NCBI GenBank assembly: GCA_003232015.1
Contig: QIKU01000036.1
Location: 1 to 28,548, forward strand
Direction: 5' to 3'
Length of the DNA: 28,548 nucleotides
Source: Gammaproteobacteria bacterium
Lineage (GTDB): Bacteria > Pseudomonadota > Gammaproteobacteria > UBA6429
The position numbers and the translations under genes are program-made. A model generated the notes under the pieces. That model was not told the DNA's origin. It ran no database searches and was given only the letters and a program-made list of their open reading frames with translations. Position 1 is the first letter of the stretch. Every line of letters begins with the position of its first letter. Positions 16,554 through 25,419 of the stretch are shown here, in pieces.

Positions 16554-18623
16554 ATGACAAACCCACTATTAACCATGTTACAAGCGGAGCGGCCACAATT
16601 GCCGCCTTTTACGCATATAAAGCCGAAGCATGTTGAGCCCGCCATTGATCAGATTTTAAAGGATAATCGACAGCAGCTTAGCGCATTGCTTGAGCAACCG
16701 AGTTTCAACTGGGAAAATTTTATCCAGCCTTTAGAAGAAATGTCGGACAGGCTGCAACGCGCATGGTCGCCGGTCAGTCATATGAATTCAGTAATAAACA
16801 GTGATGAGCTGCGTGAAGCATATAATCAATGTTTACCCAAACTTAGTGAATACTCAACCGAGCTTGGGCAAAATGAAAAACTGTATCTAGCCTATCAAAG
16901 CATTGCCGATGATGCCTGCTTCTCAAATCTAGATCTTGCACAACAAAAAATAATAACCAATGCATTACGCGATTTTCATTTGTCCGGCGTTGATTTAGAT
17001 GAAAATAAAAAGCAGCGCTTTAAAGAAATTAAACAGCAACTGTCAAAATTAAAAACACAATTTGAAGAAAATATTTTAGATGCGACACATGCATGGCATA
17101 AACAAATCGCCCATGAAAAAGATCTTTCTGGCTTGCCTGCATTTGCGGTTGCTATGGCAAAACAGGCGGCTGAACAGAAGGAGTTAGACGGCTGGGTATT
17201 TACCCTGGATGCACCCTCTTATATGGCGGTGATGATGTATGCTGATGACAGAAACTTACGCGAACAAATGTACCGTGAATTTGTTACCCGCGCATCTGAC
17301 CAGGGCAGCAATGCGGGCAAGTGGGATAATTCCGATAGTATGCAGCAGATTTTAGCATTGCGGCATGAACTGGCAGAGTTATTAAGTTTTAATAATTATG
17401 CTGAATTATCTCTGGCAACTAAAATGGCAGAGACAACCGATGATGTCTTTAATTTTTTAAATCAGTTAATTGAAAAATGCAAAACGGTGGCCGAAAAAGA
17501 ATATCAGGAATTAAAAGACTTTGTAAAATCAAAGTACGGTATGCAAAACGTCGAAGCGTGGGACTTCATGTATTATTCTGAAAACCTACGGCAGAAAAAA
17601 TATGCAATTAGCCAGGAAGAACTGAAGCCGTATTTTCCTGAACAGCGAGTATTAGATGGTATGTTTGCCGTAGTAAATAAAATTTATGGCATTCAGATAA
17701 AAGAAATACAAGGTGTTGAAACCTGGCATAAAGCCGTGCGTGTATTTGAAATTCGCGACATAGACAACAATGTTCGTGGCCAGTTTTATCTGGACTTGTA
17801 TGCGCGCGAGAAAAAACGCGGTGGCGCATGGATGGACGATTGCCAGGGGCGCGTTATTCATCAAACTGGCCAGTTACAGATACCGGTCGCTTATTTAACC
17901 TGTAACCTCACGCCACCGATTGGTGATGAGCCCGCATTATTTACCCATCAGGAAGTCATTACCTTATTCCATGAGTTTGGTCACGGTCTGCACCATATGC
18001 TCACACAGGTTAACTATTTGAGCGTATCAGGTATAAATGGAGTCGCATGGGACGCGGTAGAGTTACCCAGTCAGTTTTTAGAGAACTGGTGCTGGGAACG
18101 CGAAGCGCTGGATTTGATTGCAGCACATTATCAAACGCATGCACCAATGCCAGCAGATTTATATGAACGCATGCATGCAGCTAAAAACTTTCAGTCAAGT
18201 ATACAAATGGTTCGGCAAATTGAGTTTTCGATTTTTGATTTAAAAATACATGCCGAATATCAAACCTCTGAATTTAAATCGGATAAAGACCTGGATATTC
18301 AGGCAGTATTAGATAGCGTCCGGGAAACAGTAGCCGTTATTTTCCCGCCTGAATTTAACCGTTTCCAGCATAGTTTTTCGCATATATTTGCCGGTGGTTA
18401 TGCTGCGGGTTATTACAGTTATAAATGGGCAGAAGTATTATCTGCCGATGCATTCTCAAAGTTTGAAGAGCGCGGTATTTTTGACCGGCAAACAGGGCTA
18501 GAATTCTTAAACGCCATTTTAGAACAAGGTGGCAGTAAAGAACCAATGGAATTATTTAAAGCATTTCGGGGTCGCGAACCCGAAATAAGCGCCTTACTCC
18601 GACACACGGGTATAGCGGCATAA
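16554..18623 (+). CDS. prlC: Oligopeptidase A (M3 zinc metallopeptidase)
   Basis: A cytosolic peptidase that degrades peptides, including cleaved signal peptides. HEFGH at residues 473-477 gives the zinc ligands, and the third, a glutamate, is in the following helix (WDAVELPSQFLENW). From ATG 16554 the protein is 689 aa, near E. coli PrlC (680 aa). A TTG at 16530 would add eight residues and is less likely. Neither start has a clear ribosome site; the bases before the ATG are a TA-repeat. First gene of a probable run with the SH3 protein and ubiD. Confidence 0.95.
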   Translation: MTNPLLTMLQAERPQLPPFTHIKPKHVEPAIDQILKDNRQQLSALLEQPSFNWENFIQPLEEMSDRLQRAWSPVSHMNSVINSDELREAYNQCLPKLSEYSTELGQNEKLYLAYQSIADDACFSNLDLAQQKIITNALRDFHLSGVDLDENKKQRFKEIKQQLSKLKTQFEENILDATHAWHKQIAHEKDLSGLPAFAVAMAKQAAEQKELDGWVFTLDAPSYMAVMMYADDRNLREQMYREFVTRASDQGSNAGKWDNSDSMQQILALRHELAELLSFNNYAELSLATKMAETTDDVFNFLNQLIEKCKTVAEKEYQELKDFVKSKYGMQNVEAWDFMYYSENLRQKKYAISQEELKPYFPEQRVLDGMFAVVNKIYGIQIKEIQGVETWHKAVRVFEIRDIDNNVRGQFYLDLYAREKKRGGAWMDDCQGRVIHQTGQLQIPVAYLTCNLTPPIGDEPALFTHQEVITLFHEFGHGLHHMLTQVNYLSVSGINGVAWDAVELPSQFLENWCWEREALDLIAAHYQTHAPMPADLYERMHAAKNFQSSIQMVRQIEFSIFDLKIHAEYQTSEFKSDKDLDIQAVLDSVRETVAVIFPPEFNRFQHSFSHIFAGGYAAGYYSYKWAEVLSADAFSKFEERGIFDRQTGLEFLNAILEQGGSKEPMELFKAFRGREPEISALLRHTGIAA

Positions 18624-18640
18624 CAAATCAAGGAACAAAA

Positions 18641-19486
18641 ATGAAAGCCAGTTTAAATCGTTTTATAATAAAAAATACTAAAATACGAATCGCCTTTCTC
18701 AGCCTGCTTTTAGTTTATACCAGCCAGAGCTTTGCAGAAAAACTTTATGTCACCGACAGAATTTTACTTGGCATACACCAGCTTGCTGACGAGCAAAGCC
18801 CTATTTTAAAATCCATTCCCAGTGGCAGTGTGGTTACCGTTATGGGCCGCCAGGGTGATTTTATTAGTGTCCGCACAGAAGATGGCACCCAGGGTTGGGT
18901 TGCGGCTAATTTTTTAGTTAAAAGTAAACCCGCAACAAAAGAATATGATAACTTATTTGAACAATATCAGAAAACAGTCGAAACATTAAAAATAGTCAAC
19001 GAACGGTTAACAAAAAAAGACCGTGAGTTACAAATAAAACGCGATCAGCTTTCCAATGCAACAACAACCATTAAAGAGTTAAAAAAAGGAGTGGCAAGCA
19101 GTCAGCCCATCACCGAAAATAATGGCAATGTTGTTAATGCAGACGACCTTGAAAAAGCCACACAGGAAATTAAACGCCTAAAAACAAAGTTACTGGCACT
19201 GCAACAGCAAACAAAAGATAGCAAAAATATTGACTCAAACAGTGTGCAGTCTAAATTAATTAAAGCACAACAGGAAAACACTTTAATGCGTAATAGCATT
19301 GAAATGGCACTGGCCAGTTTAGAAGGTAAACATGTCCCAACAGCAGAAGAGCTGGCAGGTGTACGAGCAAGCTTCCCGGCATGGTATTGGGGCTTAACCT
19401 TTGTGATGATTCTACTGGGCGTAATTGGTGGTGTTATCTGGAATGATTATAAGAACAGAAAACGGCACGGCGGCTTTCGAATTTAA
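18641..19486 (+). CDS. SH3-domain membrane protein (TIGR04211/YgiM type)
   Basis: 281 aa. Signal peptide about residues 1-32 (ending SQSFA). A bacterial SH3 domain follows (about 34-92, ending DGTQGWVAANFLV), then a long coiled coil (about 95-235) and a C-terminal transmembrane helix (about 248-270). The short basic tail KNRKRHGGFRI lies in the cytosol. This matches the YgiM-like architecture. Bacterial SH3 domains often bind peptidoglycan; the role here is unknown. AAGGAAC precedes the start and the gap to prlC is 17 bp. Confidence 0.88.
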   Translation: MKASLNRFIIKNTKIRIAFLSLLLVYTSQSFAEKLYVTDRILLGIHQLADEQSPILKSIPSGSVVTVMGRQGDFISVRTEDGTQGWVAANFLVKSKPATKEYDNLFEQYQKTVETLKIVNERLTKKDRELQIKRDQLSNATTTIKELKKGVASSQPITENNGNVVNADDLEKATQEIKRLKTKLLALQQQTKDSKNIDSNSVQSKLIKAQQENTLMRNSIEMALASLEGKHVPTAEELAGVRASFPAWYWGLTFVMILLGVIGGVIWNDYKNRKRHGGFRI

Positions 19487-19496
19487 ATGAAAAAAT

Positions 19497-20972
19497 ATGA
19501 AATATAAAGACCTAAGAGACTTCATTAAACTACTGGAAGATCGTGGCGAGTTAAAACGCATTACGCAGGAAGTCGATCCCTATTTAGAAATGACTGAAAT
19601 TTGTGACCGCACTTTACGTGCAGCCGGCCCCGCTTTGTTATTTGAAAATCCCAAAGGGTTTGACGTACCAGTACTGGGCAATTTATTTGGTACCCCCGAA
19701 CGCGTTGCACTCGGTATGGGTGAAGAATCCGTTGAGGCTTTGCGTGAAGTGGGCAAAGTACTGGCGATGTTAAAAGAACCAGAGCCACCGAAGGGGATGA
19801 AAGACGCGTGGGCAAAACTACCGGTCTTCAAACAAGTACTCAACATGGCACCGAAAGTAATCAAAAAAGCGGCTTGCCAAACACATATTGTTGAAGGTGA
19901 CGATGTCGACTTAGCTAAAATCCCCATCCAAACCTGCTGGCCGGGCGATGCAGCACCGTTAATTACCTGGGCATTGGTGGTAACCAAGGGGCCCAACAAA
20001 GAACGGCAAAACCTGGGCATTTATCGCCAGCAAGTGATCGCTAAAAACAAAGTCATTATGCGTTGGTTGGCGCATCGTGGCGGCGCACTGGACTTTAAAG
20101 ACTGGCAGGAAAAACATCCTGGCGAACCGTTCCCGGTTGCCGTTGCGCTAGGCGCTGATCCCGCCACTATTTTAGGTGCCGTGACACCCGTACCCGACAG
20201 CTTATCGGAATATGCTTTTGCTGGTTTATTGCGTGGCGCAAAAACAGAAGTAACCAAATGCATAGGCAATGACTTGCAAGTACCCGCCACAGCCGAATAT
20301 GTATTGGAAGGTGTTATTCACCCTGACGAAATGGCAGACGAAGGCCCCTTTGGCGATCACACAGGTTACTATAATGAAGTAGACAAATTCCCCGTGTTTA
20401 CCATTGAGCGTATCACCCACAGAGAAAAACCTATCTACCATAGCACCTACACCGGTCGCCCCCCCGATGAACCCGCAATCCTTGGGCTTGCTTTAAACGA
20501 AGTATTTGTACCCATCTTGCAAAAACAGTTTCCCGAGATAGTGGATTTTTACCTGCCTCCGGAAGGTTGCTCGTACCGTGTTGCGGTTGTGAGCATGAAA
20601 AAACAATATGCAGGGCATGCCAAGCGAGTAATGATGGGCATTTGGTCATTTTTACGACAGTTTATGTATACAAAATTTGTTATTGTTGTGGACGACGATG
20701 TAAACGTACGAGACTGGCAAGATGTAATCTGGGCAATGACCACACGAATGGATCCCGCCCGCGATACCACACTCATTGAAAACACACCGATCGATTATCT
20801 GGATTTTGCCTCACCCGTTTCCGGCCTTGGTAGTAAAATGGGAATGGATGCCACCAACAAATGGCCGGGGGAAACCACACGTGAATGGGGTGTGCCGATT
20901 ACAATGGATGATTCAGTTAAGCAACACATTGATGCCATCTGGGACGAGCTGGGCATTTTTTCAAAAGAATAG
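19497..20972 (+). CDS. ubiD: UbiD, 4-hydroxy-3-polyprenylbenzoate decarboxylase
   Basis: A prenylated-FMN-dependent decarboxylase of ubiquinone biosynthesis. 491 aa, as in E. coli (497). Conserved segments include [20 protein letters not shown] at the start, the cofactor-site region [20 protein letters not shown] with acidic catalytic residues, [13 protein letters not shown], and the C-terminal [20 protein letters not shown]. It needs a UbiX partner for its cofactor, not in the window. It starts 10 bp after the SH3 gene. In many relatives a flavin reductase gene follows ubiD directly; here a cassette intervenes. Confidence 0.97.
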   Translation: MKYKDLRDFIKLLEDRGELKRITQEVDPYLEMTEICDRTLRAAGPALLFENPKGFDVPVLGNLFGTPERVALGMGEESVEALREVGKVLAMLKEPEPPKGMKDAWAKLPVFKQVLNMAPKVIKKAACQTHIVEGDDVDLAKIPIQTCWPGDAAPLITWALVVTKGPNKERQNLGIYRQQVIAKNKVIMRWLAHRGGALDFKDWQEKHPGEPFPVAVALGADPATILGAVTPVPDSLSEYAFAGLLRGAKTEVTKCIGNDLQVPATAEYVLEGVIHPDEMADEGPFGDHTGYYNEVDKFPVFTIERITHREKPIYHSTYTGRPPDEPAILGLALNEVFVPILQKQFPEIVDFYLPPEGCSYRVAVVSMKKQYAGHAKRVMMGIWSFLRQFMYTKFVIVVDDDVNVRDWQDVIWAMTTRMDPARDTTLIENTPIDYLDFASPVSGLGSKMGMDATNKWPGETTREWGVPITMDDSVKQHIDAIWDELGIFSKE

Positions 20973-21036
20973 TCATTAATATACACAAAATAAATTAATT
21001 ATATTGTCAACGATGCTGCATGTGTATGGGGAAAAC

Positions 21037-21113
21037 AGGCTCTGCACTGGCTAGCAATGGAGCATATGAGAGGCATGAAGGGAAGAGCCTTAACGCTGGG
21101 GTGGTTTAAACCA
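21037..21113 (+). promoter_or_regulatory. Structured-looking leader before the ankyrin cassette
   Basis: AGGCTCT (21037-21043) pairs with AGAGCCT (21084-21090), closing a purine-rich 40-nt loop. A perfect 12-bp palindrome TGGTTTAAACCA follows at 21102-21113. Upstream, ATACACA (20981-20987) and TGTGTAT (21021-21027) form another stem. I recognise no riboswitch or known RNA family. The palindrome could be an operator. Confidence 0.35.
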
Positions 21114-21140
21114 TAGTTATGTTTAGAAAAGGAGAAAAAC

Positions 21141-21623
21141 ATGAATAAATATATTAATTTACGAAAATTCAAAAAGGATGAACTTATCTTTGACGATGAA
21201 GAGACAAAAGTTATTTTGCGTTTTATCTTTAAGAGTCGTCATAATTTAATTAGTACCCTCGAAATAAACGACAATATTAGAGGATTTGCACAAGGCTTAC
21301 TTTTGGAAGCTGTTGATGCGTCATACGCACTTGGTTTTATTCATTCACTATTTGGTGGCGCATTTAACCCAGGTGTTGCTGCAAAAAAAGTATTTATGAA
21401 ATTCTCAAGAAAAGCATTAAAGCACTGGTTTAAACATGCAACAGCAAAAGATTTAATACAAATAAAAATATATGACAGAGTGCGAGAACAGTTAGAATCT
21501 AGTTTTCGTAGCATTTTACAATTGCATGCTAATAACATAGCAATGAATGAAATAAATCACTCTGGGTTTATTGAATACAGTTTAAAAAACAATACAACAA
21601 TACGACCTACGGCATGGGGGTAA
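21141..21623 (+). CDS. Unknown helical cytosolic protein, first gene of an ankyrin cassette
   Basis: 160 aa, preceded by a strong ribosome site AAAAGGAG (21127-21134). No signal peptide or clear membrane segment. Lysine-rich and probably helical, with a hydrophobic middle (GFAQGLLLEAVDASYALGFI) and FNPGVAAKKVF, KHWFKHATAKDLIQIKIYD and the ending TTIRPTAWG. I do not recognise the family. The stop overlaps the ribosome site of the ankyrin gene, so the two are coupled. AT-rich codon use differs from ubiD, suggesting acquisition. A toxin/effector-immunity role is possible from layout alone. Confidence 0.75.
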   Translation: MNKYINLRKFKKDELIFDDEETKVILRFIFKSRHNLISTLEINDNIRGFAQGLLLEAVDASYALGFIHSLFGGAFNPGVAAKKVFMKFSRKALKHWFKHATAKDLIQIKIYDRVREQLESSFRSILQLHANNIAMNEINHSGFIEYSLKNNTTIRPTAWG

Positions 21624-21625
21624 CA

Positions 21626-22141
21626 ATGAAAAAAGCCATTCTTTCATTGATAATGCTCATTCCATTATCAATTATAGGCCTTGCTATATATGCAATGTCA
21701 ACGGATGATATAGAAGGTATAGTTATATGCGCAACCAATGAAGAAACAAGTTATATACCATCTAGTGCATGTGAGTATTACCTGTTTAATTTTCGATTAA
21801 CGGAGGAGGATATTAAGTATATCGAGAGCAGAGCGGGATTAAATTTTTTATTTGGAATATCTGATAACGATAAGAAATACAAACTGATTGAATATTTTCT
21901 TGCCAAAGGTGTTTCTGTCAATAAGCCAAGCTCAATAGATGGGCTTCCTCCGTTACATGCTGCAATCTTAGATAATGACGAAGAGCTTGTTCTGTTTTTG
22001 TTAAATAATGGAGCCGACATTCTTAAAAAAGACGCTAAATTTAAACTTACCCCGGAAGAATTTATAGAGTTTCTTCAGCAGAAAAAAAATACTATAGATA
22101 GAAGCGTCATAAAAAAAATAATATCCTCGCAAAATAAATAA
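21626..22141 (+). CDS. Membrane-anchored or exported ankyrin-repeat protein
   Basis: 171 aa from ATG 21626, placed 4 nt after GGGGGTAA, which also carries the upstream stop; an earlier ATG at 21614 overlaps that gene and is less likely. A hydrophobic N-terminal helix (about residues 4-24) is a signal anchor or signal peptide. Two cysteines (in ICATN and SSACEYY) could form a disulfide outside the cytosol. About two ankyrin repeats follow, the clearest being GLPPLHAAILDNDEELVLFL plus LNNGADI. Ankyrin repeats bind proteins, so this is probably the binding partner or inhibitor of something, perhaps of its neighbour. AT-rich. Confidence 0.78.
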   Translation: MKKAILSLIMLIPLSIIGLAIYAMSTDDIEGIVICATNEETSYIPSSACEYYLFNFRLTEEDIKYIESRAGLNFLFGISDNDKKYKLIEYFLAKGVSVNKPSSIDGLPPLHAAILDNDEELVLFLLNNGADILKKDAKFKLTPEEFIEFLQQKKNTIDRSVIKKIISSQNK

Positions 22142-22165
22142 TGGCATAACTACTGCGCTAACGAG

Positions 22166-22245
22166 GATCACCAAAAATATACCTACTGTTCAGCCACATC
22201 ATGGCCGCGTAATTGAAAGCAATTAAAGCTGTTTTATTGGTGATC
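22166..22245. repeat. 8-bp inverted repeat downstream of the ankyrin gene
   Basis: GATCACCA (22166-22173) and TGGTGATC (22238-22245) are perfect inverted copies 64 nt apart. They lie just before the terminator and could mark a cassette edge or a stem. No target duplication was seen. Confidence 0.35.
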
Positions 22246-22249
22246 AATT

Positions 22250-22280
22250 AAAAACGGTACCTTCGGGTACCGTTTTTTTA
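22250..22280 (+). terminator. UUCG-tetraloop terminator after the ankyrin cassette
   Basis: A perfect stem of 12 bp, AAAAACGGTACC (22250-22261)/GGTACCGTTTTT (22266-22277), is capped by TTCG with a C-G closing pair and followed by T. The symmetric A and T runs could make it bidirectional. It insulates the cassette from the next gene. Confidence 0.88.
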
Positions 22281-22355
22281 TGGCTTTTTAAGTTTAAGGT
22301 GTGGCCGCCGACAATAGACACACTGTTTCGGGGTTTTTCTAGCTCAGCCATAAGG

Positions 22356-22361
22356 TATAAT
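22356..22361 (+). promoter_or_regulatory. Probable -10 box for the 2Fe-2S flavin reductase gene
   Basis: TATAAT lies 32 bp before the ATG and downstream of the cassette terminator, so this gene has its own promoter. The -35 region is T-rich but poor. Confidence 0.4.
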
Positions 22362-22393
22362 GCTGCACCGGCAACCAATGAGAATACCCGTTT

Positions 22394-23404
22394 ATGACAA
22401 ATAGCGCCAAAATCGAAGCAACTGGCCACGAGTTCAGCATTAATAGCGACGAAACAGTTTTAGAGGCTGCCATTCGCCAGGGGGTTCACTTGCCCTACGG
22501 CTGCCGTAATGGTAAATGCGGCAAATGCATGGGTAAATTACTACAAGGGGAAGTGGAATACAGCGAAGCCCCCAGTGCATTATCCGCTGCCGATAGCGCA
22601 GCGGGTATGGCCTTATTCTGCCAGGCACAGGCAAAAACAGATCTGGTTATCGAATTGCGAGAAGCAGAAACAGCTCAGGATATTCCAGTGGTCAAACTAC
22701 CTTGCCGGTTGGAAGAACTCGGAAAATTAAACCACGACGTGATGTATTTAAAACTAAAATTGCCTGCAACTGAGCGAATGCAGTTTTTAGCTGGGCAATA
22801 TATCGACTTTCTTATTGAAGAGGGCAAGCATCGTAGTTTTTCCATTGCCAACGCACCGCATGACGATGAATATATTGAGCTGCATATCCGCCATATTGCC
22901 GATGGTAAATTTACCACCGATGTTTTTGCGAACATGAAGGTAAAAGAAATGTTTCGTATCGAAGGGCCGCATGGCAATTTTTACATTCGTGAAAAAAGCA
23001 AAAAACCAATGATTTTTATGGCAGGTGGCACCGGCTTTGCACCGATTAAAGGGATGGTCGAGCATGCGTTAAAAACAGACATGGAGCGCCCAATCCATAT
23101 TTACTGGGGAGTGCGTGCGCTGGAAGATTTATACATGGACGAGGTGGCAAAAAAATTCACTAAGCTCAACCCGCTTATTCGTTATACGCCGGTTTTATCC
23201 AGCACTAAAACCGAAGACAACTGGCAGGGACGAACCGGCCTGGTACACGAAGCTATATTGGAAGACTACCCGGACTTAAGTGCATATGAAGTCTATGCTG
23301 CCGGGCGACCCGAAATGGTGTATGCCGCAAAAGACGCTTTTGAAGCCGCAGGCTTAACCCAGGAAAATTATATTTCAGATGCGTTTGAGTTTAATAAAGA
23401 TTAG
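22394..23404 (+). CDS. 2Fe-2S/FAD NAD(P)H reductase (CDP-6-deoxyglucoseen reductase-like)
   Basis: 336 aa with two parts. The N-terminal plant-type ferredoxin domain carries C37, C42, C45 and C76 (GCRNGKCGKC, then LFC). A ferredoxin-NADP reductase module (about residues 100-330) has RSFSIANAP for FAD and MAGGTGFAPIKGMVEHAL for the nucleotide. Such proteins pass electrons from NAD(P)H through FAD to the iron-sulfur centre. They are often annotated as CDP-6-deoxy-delta-3,4-glucoseen reductase, but neighbours give no sign of deoxysugar synthesis. In many gammaproteobacteria a flavin reductase or this protein follows ubiD, so a link with flavin or quinone metabolism is more likely. Converges with the BtuF-like gene 6 bp away. 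Confidence 0.9.
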   Translation: MTNSAKIEATGHEFSINSDETVLEAAIRQGVHLPYGCRNGKCGKCMGKLLQGEVEYSEAPSALSAADSAAGMALFCQAQAKTDLVIELREAETAQDIPVVKLPCRLEELGKLNHDVMYLKLKLPATERMQFLAGQYIDFLIEEGKHRSFSIANAPHDDEYIELHIRHIADGKFTTDVFANMKVKEMFRIEGPHGNFYIREKSKKPMIFMAGGTGFAPIKGMVEHALKTDMERPIHIYWGVRALEDLYMDEVAKKFTKLNPLIRYTPVLSSTKTEDNWQGRTGLVHEAILEDYPDLSAYEVYAAGRPEMVYAAKDAFEAAGLTQENYISDAFEFNKD

Positions 23405-23410
23405 TGGCTG

Positions 23411-24220
23411 TTAATTTAGCCAGCGCTTTTGTTTTTTAAGCAGGCTATCCAGGCCTTCAAGTATTAAAACCGATGGATTAAGAAAGTTTTTACCATCCAA
23501 AGTCAGGATCTGCACAGGTATTTCAGATGCTATCAGTTGGCACTGTTTGGATATGTGCCGCTCAAAAACAAAAAGTATATCCGGCTGGTACTGGTTTACC
23601 AACGCAGTGAGTGTTTCAATTTCCAGCCCCGGCCGAATATGGCGAATTTTCTCCCTGGTTTCAACGACCCGAAAACCGGCCTGAGTGAATAAATCAAATA
23701 AGCGCGTATCCGGCCCAAAAGAATAAGGGCTGCCGTTGCAGGCAGATAATAACAATACCCTTTTATTATTGCCTTTTACACGGTTTATCTTTTTACGCCA
23801 TGCTTTCGCAAATGCCTCAACCTTTGGCAGTGCTTGCGACATACCAGTTGCCTGTATTACTTCGCGCATATTCTGTTCAAGCTGGTTCATTTTATTAAAG
23901 CTTGCCAGACGCAGTACGCGGGTTTCTTTGGGCACAGCTTTGTTTAAGGTTGCTTGTGTTGCCCAGTCTGAGGTTATCAATATATCGGCCATCAAGGCAT
24001 CAATGGCGACGTCATCCGGGTCAAGAATACCACCGGTATGAGGCAGGTCGCGTTTACTGTAACGGCTTACGCCGACAATACAGTGCCCCAAATCAAGGTA
24101 GTCGAGCATCTCGGTAATATACGGTGACTGGCTGATAATGCGTGGGCATTGTGTCTCGACAGCATGTGCATGAGTAGAACCAAAACTAATAAAGAGTAGA
24201 ATTAAAAAACGAAAAACCAT
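23411..24220 (-). CDS. BtuF/FhuD-like periplasmic binding protein
   Basis: 269 aa with a signal peptide (about residues 1-20, ending THAHA) and no lipobox cysteine. The fold is a class III solute-binding protein: RIISQSPYITEMLDYLDLG and VGVSRYSKRD in lobe one, a long linking helix, then LLLSACNGSPYSFGPDTRLFD in lobe two. This fits the cobalamin/siderophore group, with cobalamin the usual annotation. No permease or ATPase gene is adjacent, so ligand and transporter are unknown. Confidence 0.85.
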   Translation of the reverse strand: MVFRFLILLFISFGSTHAHAVETQCPRIISQSPYITEMLDYLDLGHCIVGVSRYSKRDLPHTGGILDPDDVAIDALMADILITSDWATQATLNKAVPKETRVLRLASFNKMNQLEQNMREVIQATGMSQALPKVEAFAKAWRKKINRVKGNNKRVLLLSACNGSPYSFGPDTRLFDLFTQAGFRVVETREKIRHIRPGLEIETLTALVNQYQPDILFVFERHISKQCQLIASEIPVQILTLDGKNFLNPSVLILEGLDSLLKKQKRWLN

Positions 24221-24299
24221 AAAAGATGCCTATCTTATTGAATATGTTAAACTTAAATTTTCGGGTGGCTTCTGGGGCACTCCCACTTGGGGTGTGAAT

Positions 24300-24320
24300 C
24301 TTGCGCGCTTCGCCCGTAAG
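24300..24320. repeat. Small hairpin in the btuF-like/ubiE divergent region
   Basis: CTTGC and GTAAG surround GCG-CTT-CGC and fold into one stem with a two-base bulge. It lies among other G/C-rich short stems (24264-24296). Its role is unknown and no riboswitch consensus is met. Confidence 0.35.
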
Positions 24321-24347
24321 GTGATAATAACGACCACTAAGCTTTAG

Positions 24348-24353
24348 TATAAT
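24348..24353 (+). promoter_or_regulatory. Probable -10 box for ubiE
   Basis: TATAAT lies 67 bp before the ubiE ATG. The expected -35 position (TAATAA) is poor, so any promoter may need an activator. Confidence 0.35.
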
Positions 24354-24420
24354 TTCTGCCGTGTTCGTTACCACCAATTTCGATTATAATACAAAGTTCG
24401 TATATCTTGAGATAGCCATT

Positions 24421-25191
24421 ATGCCGACAAACGCCGATTCAAATAAAGCCTCTGACCAAACCCATTTCGGCTACGAAACGGTTGAAACGTCCGCCAAACA
24501 AGGCAAAGTGGCCGAGGTTTTCCATTCGGTTGCCAATAAATACGATGTGATGAACGATCTGATGTCGATGGGCGTCCATCGTCTCTGGAAGCGCTATACC
24601 ATTGAGATAAGCGGTGTACGCCCGGGGCAAAAAGTACTGGATTTAGCTGGAGGTACCGGTGATTTAGCGGCTAAATTTGCACGTATTGTTGGCCAAACAG
24701 GCCATGTGACTTTATCCGATATCAACAACTCCATGCTCACTGTGGGTCGTGAACGTTTAACTGACAAAGGCATTCTGGGCAATGTGGACTATGTACAGGC
24801 CAATGCCGAATGCCTGCCTTTCCCAGACAATCATTTTGACCTAATCACCATTGCCTTTGGCTTGCGCAATGTTACCGATAAAGATGCCGCCTTAAGATCC
24901 ATGAACCGGGTACTAAAACCCGGCGGCAAATTACTGGTGCTGGAATTTTCTAAACCCACCATCAAAGCCCTTAACCCAATTTACGATACCTATTCTTTTA
25001 AAGTATTACCGTTTATTGGCAAACTGATTACCAACGATGCAGACAGTTATCGTTACCTTGCCGAGTCTATCCGCATGCACCCTGATCAGGACACGCTTAA
25101 AGAGATGATGGTTAATGCCGGCTTTGCGCAATGTGATTATTTTAATTTAAGTGCAGGTATTGTAGCCCTGCACCGTGGGTATAAAGTTTAG
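24421..25191 (+). CDS. ubiE: UbiE, ubiquinone/menaquinone C-methyltransferase
   Basis: A SAM-dependent C-methyltransferase of quinone biosynthesis, 256 aa (E. coli 251). The SAM motif [18 protein letters not shown] begins at residue 71, and [22 protein letters not shown] and [14 protein letters not shown] follow as in the family. I start it at ATG 24421; a GTG at 24361 would add 20 residues with no homology I know. It ends [11 protein letters not shown], the normal C terminus. The last base of the stop codon is the first base of a dispersed repeat. ubiJ follows after 228 bp of repeats. Confidence 0.97.
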   Translation: MPTNADSNKASDQTHFGYETVETSAKQGKVAEVFHSVANKYDVMNDLMSMGVHRLWKRYTIEISGVRPGQKVLDLAGGTGDLAAKFARIVGQTGHVTLSDINNSMLTVGRERLTDKGILGNVDYVQANAECLPFPDNHFDLITIAFGLRNVTDKDAALRSMNRVLKPGGKLLVLEFSKPTIKALNPIYDTYSFKVLPFIGKLITNDADSYRYLAESIRMHPDQDTLKEMMVNAGFAQCDYFNLSAGIVALHRGYKV

Positions 25192-25247
25192 TGCGCGTCT
25201 TTTTGTACGCGCACTTATGCCTGAGCTTGCAAAGCAAGCGCGGCGTC
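25191..25247. repeat. Dispersed two-hairpin repeat, copy 2
   Basis: The same element as at 15382-15438: over 65 bp (25183-25247 against 15374-15438) there is one mismatch, C for T in the first loop. Hairpin one is GTGCGCG/CGCGCAC and hairpin two GCTTGC/GCAAGC. It begins on the last base of the ubiE stop, so it would fold at the ubiE mRNA 3' end. Confidence 0.8.
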
Positions 25248-25295
25248 TCTCGAATAAGGTAAAAAATATTTAATGTACTCATTTACAACCTATTC

Positions 25296-25335
25296 GTACC
25301 CGCACTTATGCCGATGCTTGCAAAGCAAGCGCGGC
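25296..25335. repeat. Dispersed repeat, partial copy 3
   Basis: Carries the 3' half of the element (GTACCCGCACTTATGCC, then GCTTGCAAAGCAAGCGCGGC) in the same orientation as copy 2, 48 bp after it. The left arm of the first hairpin is missing and several bases differ between the two shared blocks. The tandem pair resembles a BIME. Confidence 0.7.
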
Positions 25336-25382
25336 TTTAACTGCTACTCCTTAACCAAAAGCCTGATTTAACAGTACTAGAC

Positions 25383-25398
25383 TCCCGCCTTCACGGGA
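25383..25398. repeat. Short extragenic hairpin before ubiJ
   Basis: TCCCG (25383-25387)/CGGGA (25394-25398) with a 6-nt loop, followed by ATAACGG. It resembles the CCCGC...GCGGGAATGACG extragenic motif found across many bacteria. It lies 21 bp before the ubiJ ATG and could affect its translation. Confidence 0.4.
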
Positions 25399-25419
25399 AT
25401 AACGGACAAACAAAACAAA

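Noticed and set aside
19580..20020. 146-codon antisense frame inside ubiD
   Set aside because: It is a shadow of the strongly conserved ubiD frame with no start signals or domain of its own.
21020..21109. 29-codon open frame starting MCMGKTGSALASNG
   Set aside because: No ribosome site, no recognisable family, and it overlaps the stems of the leader. It could be real but cannot be supported.
22339..22370. tRNA-like D-arm (CTAGCTCAGCC...GGTATAA)
   Set aside because: No acceptor stem, anticodon arm or T-arm can be assembled around it; it overlaps a -10 box and seems coincidental.
24221..24420. Possible cobalamin riboswitch upstream of the BtuF-like gene
   Set aside because: The minus strand has G/C-rich stems and a GCCAC stretch, but neither the GCCACTG end nor the conserved B12-box sequence is present.
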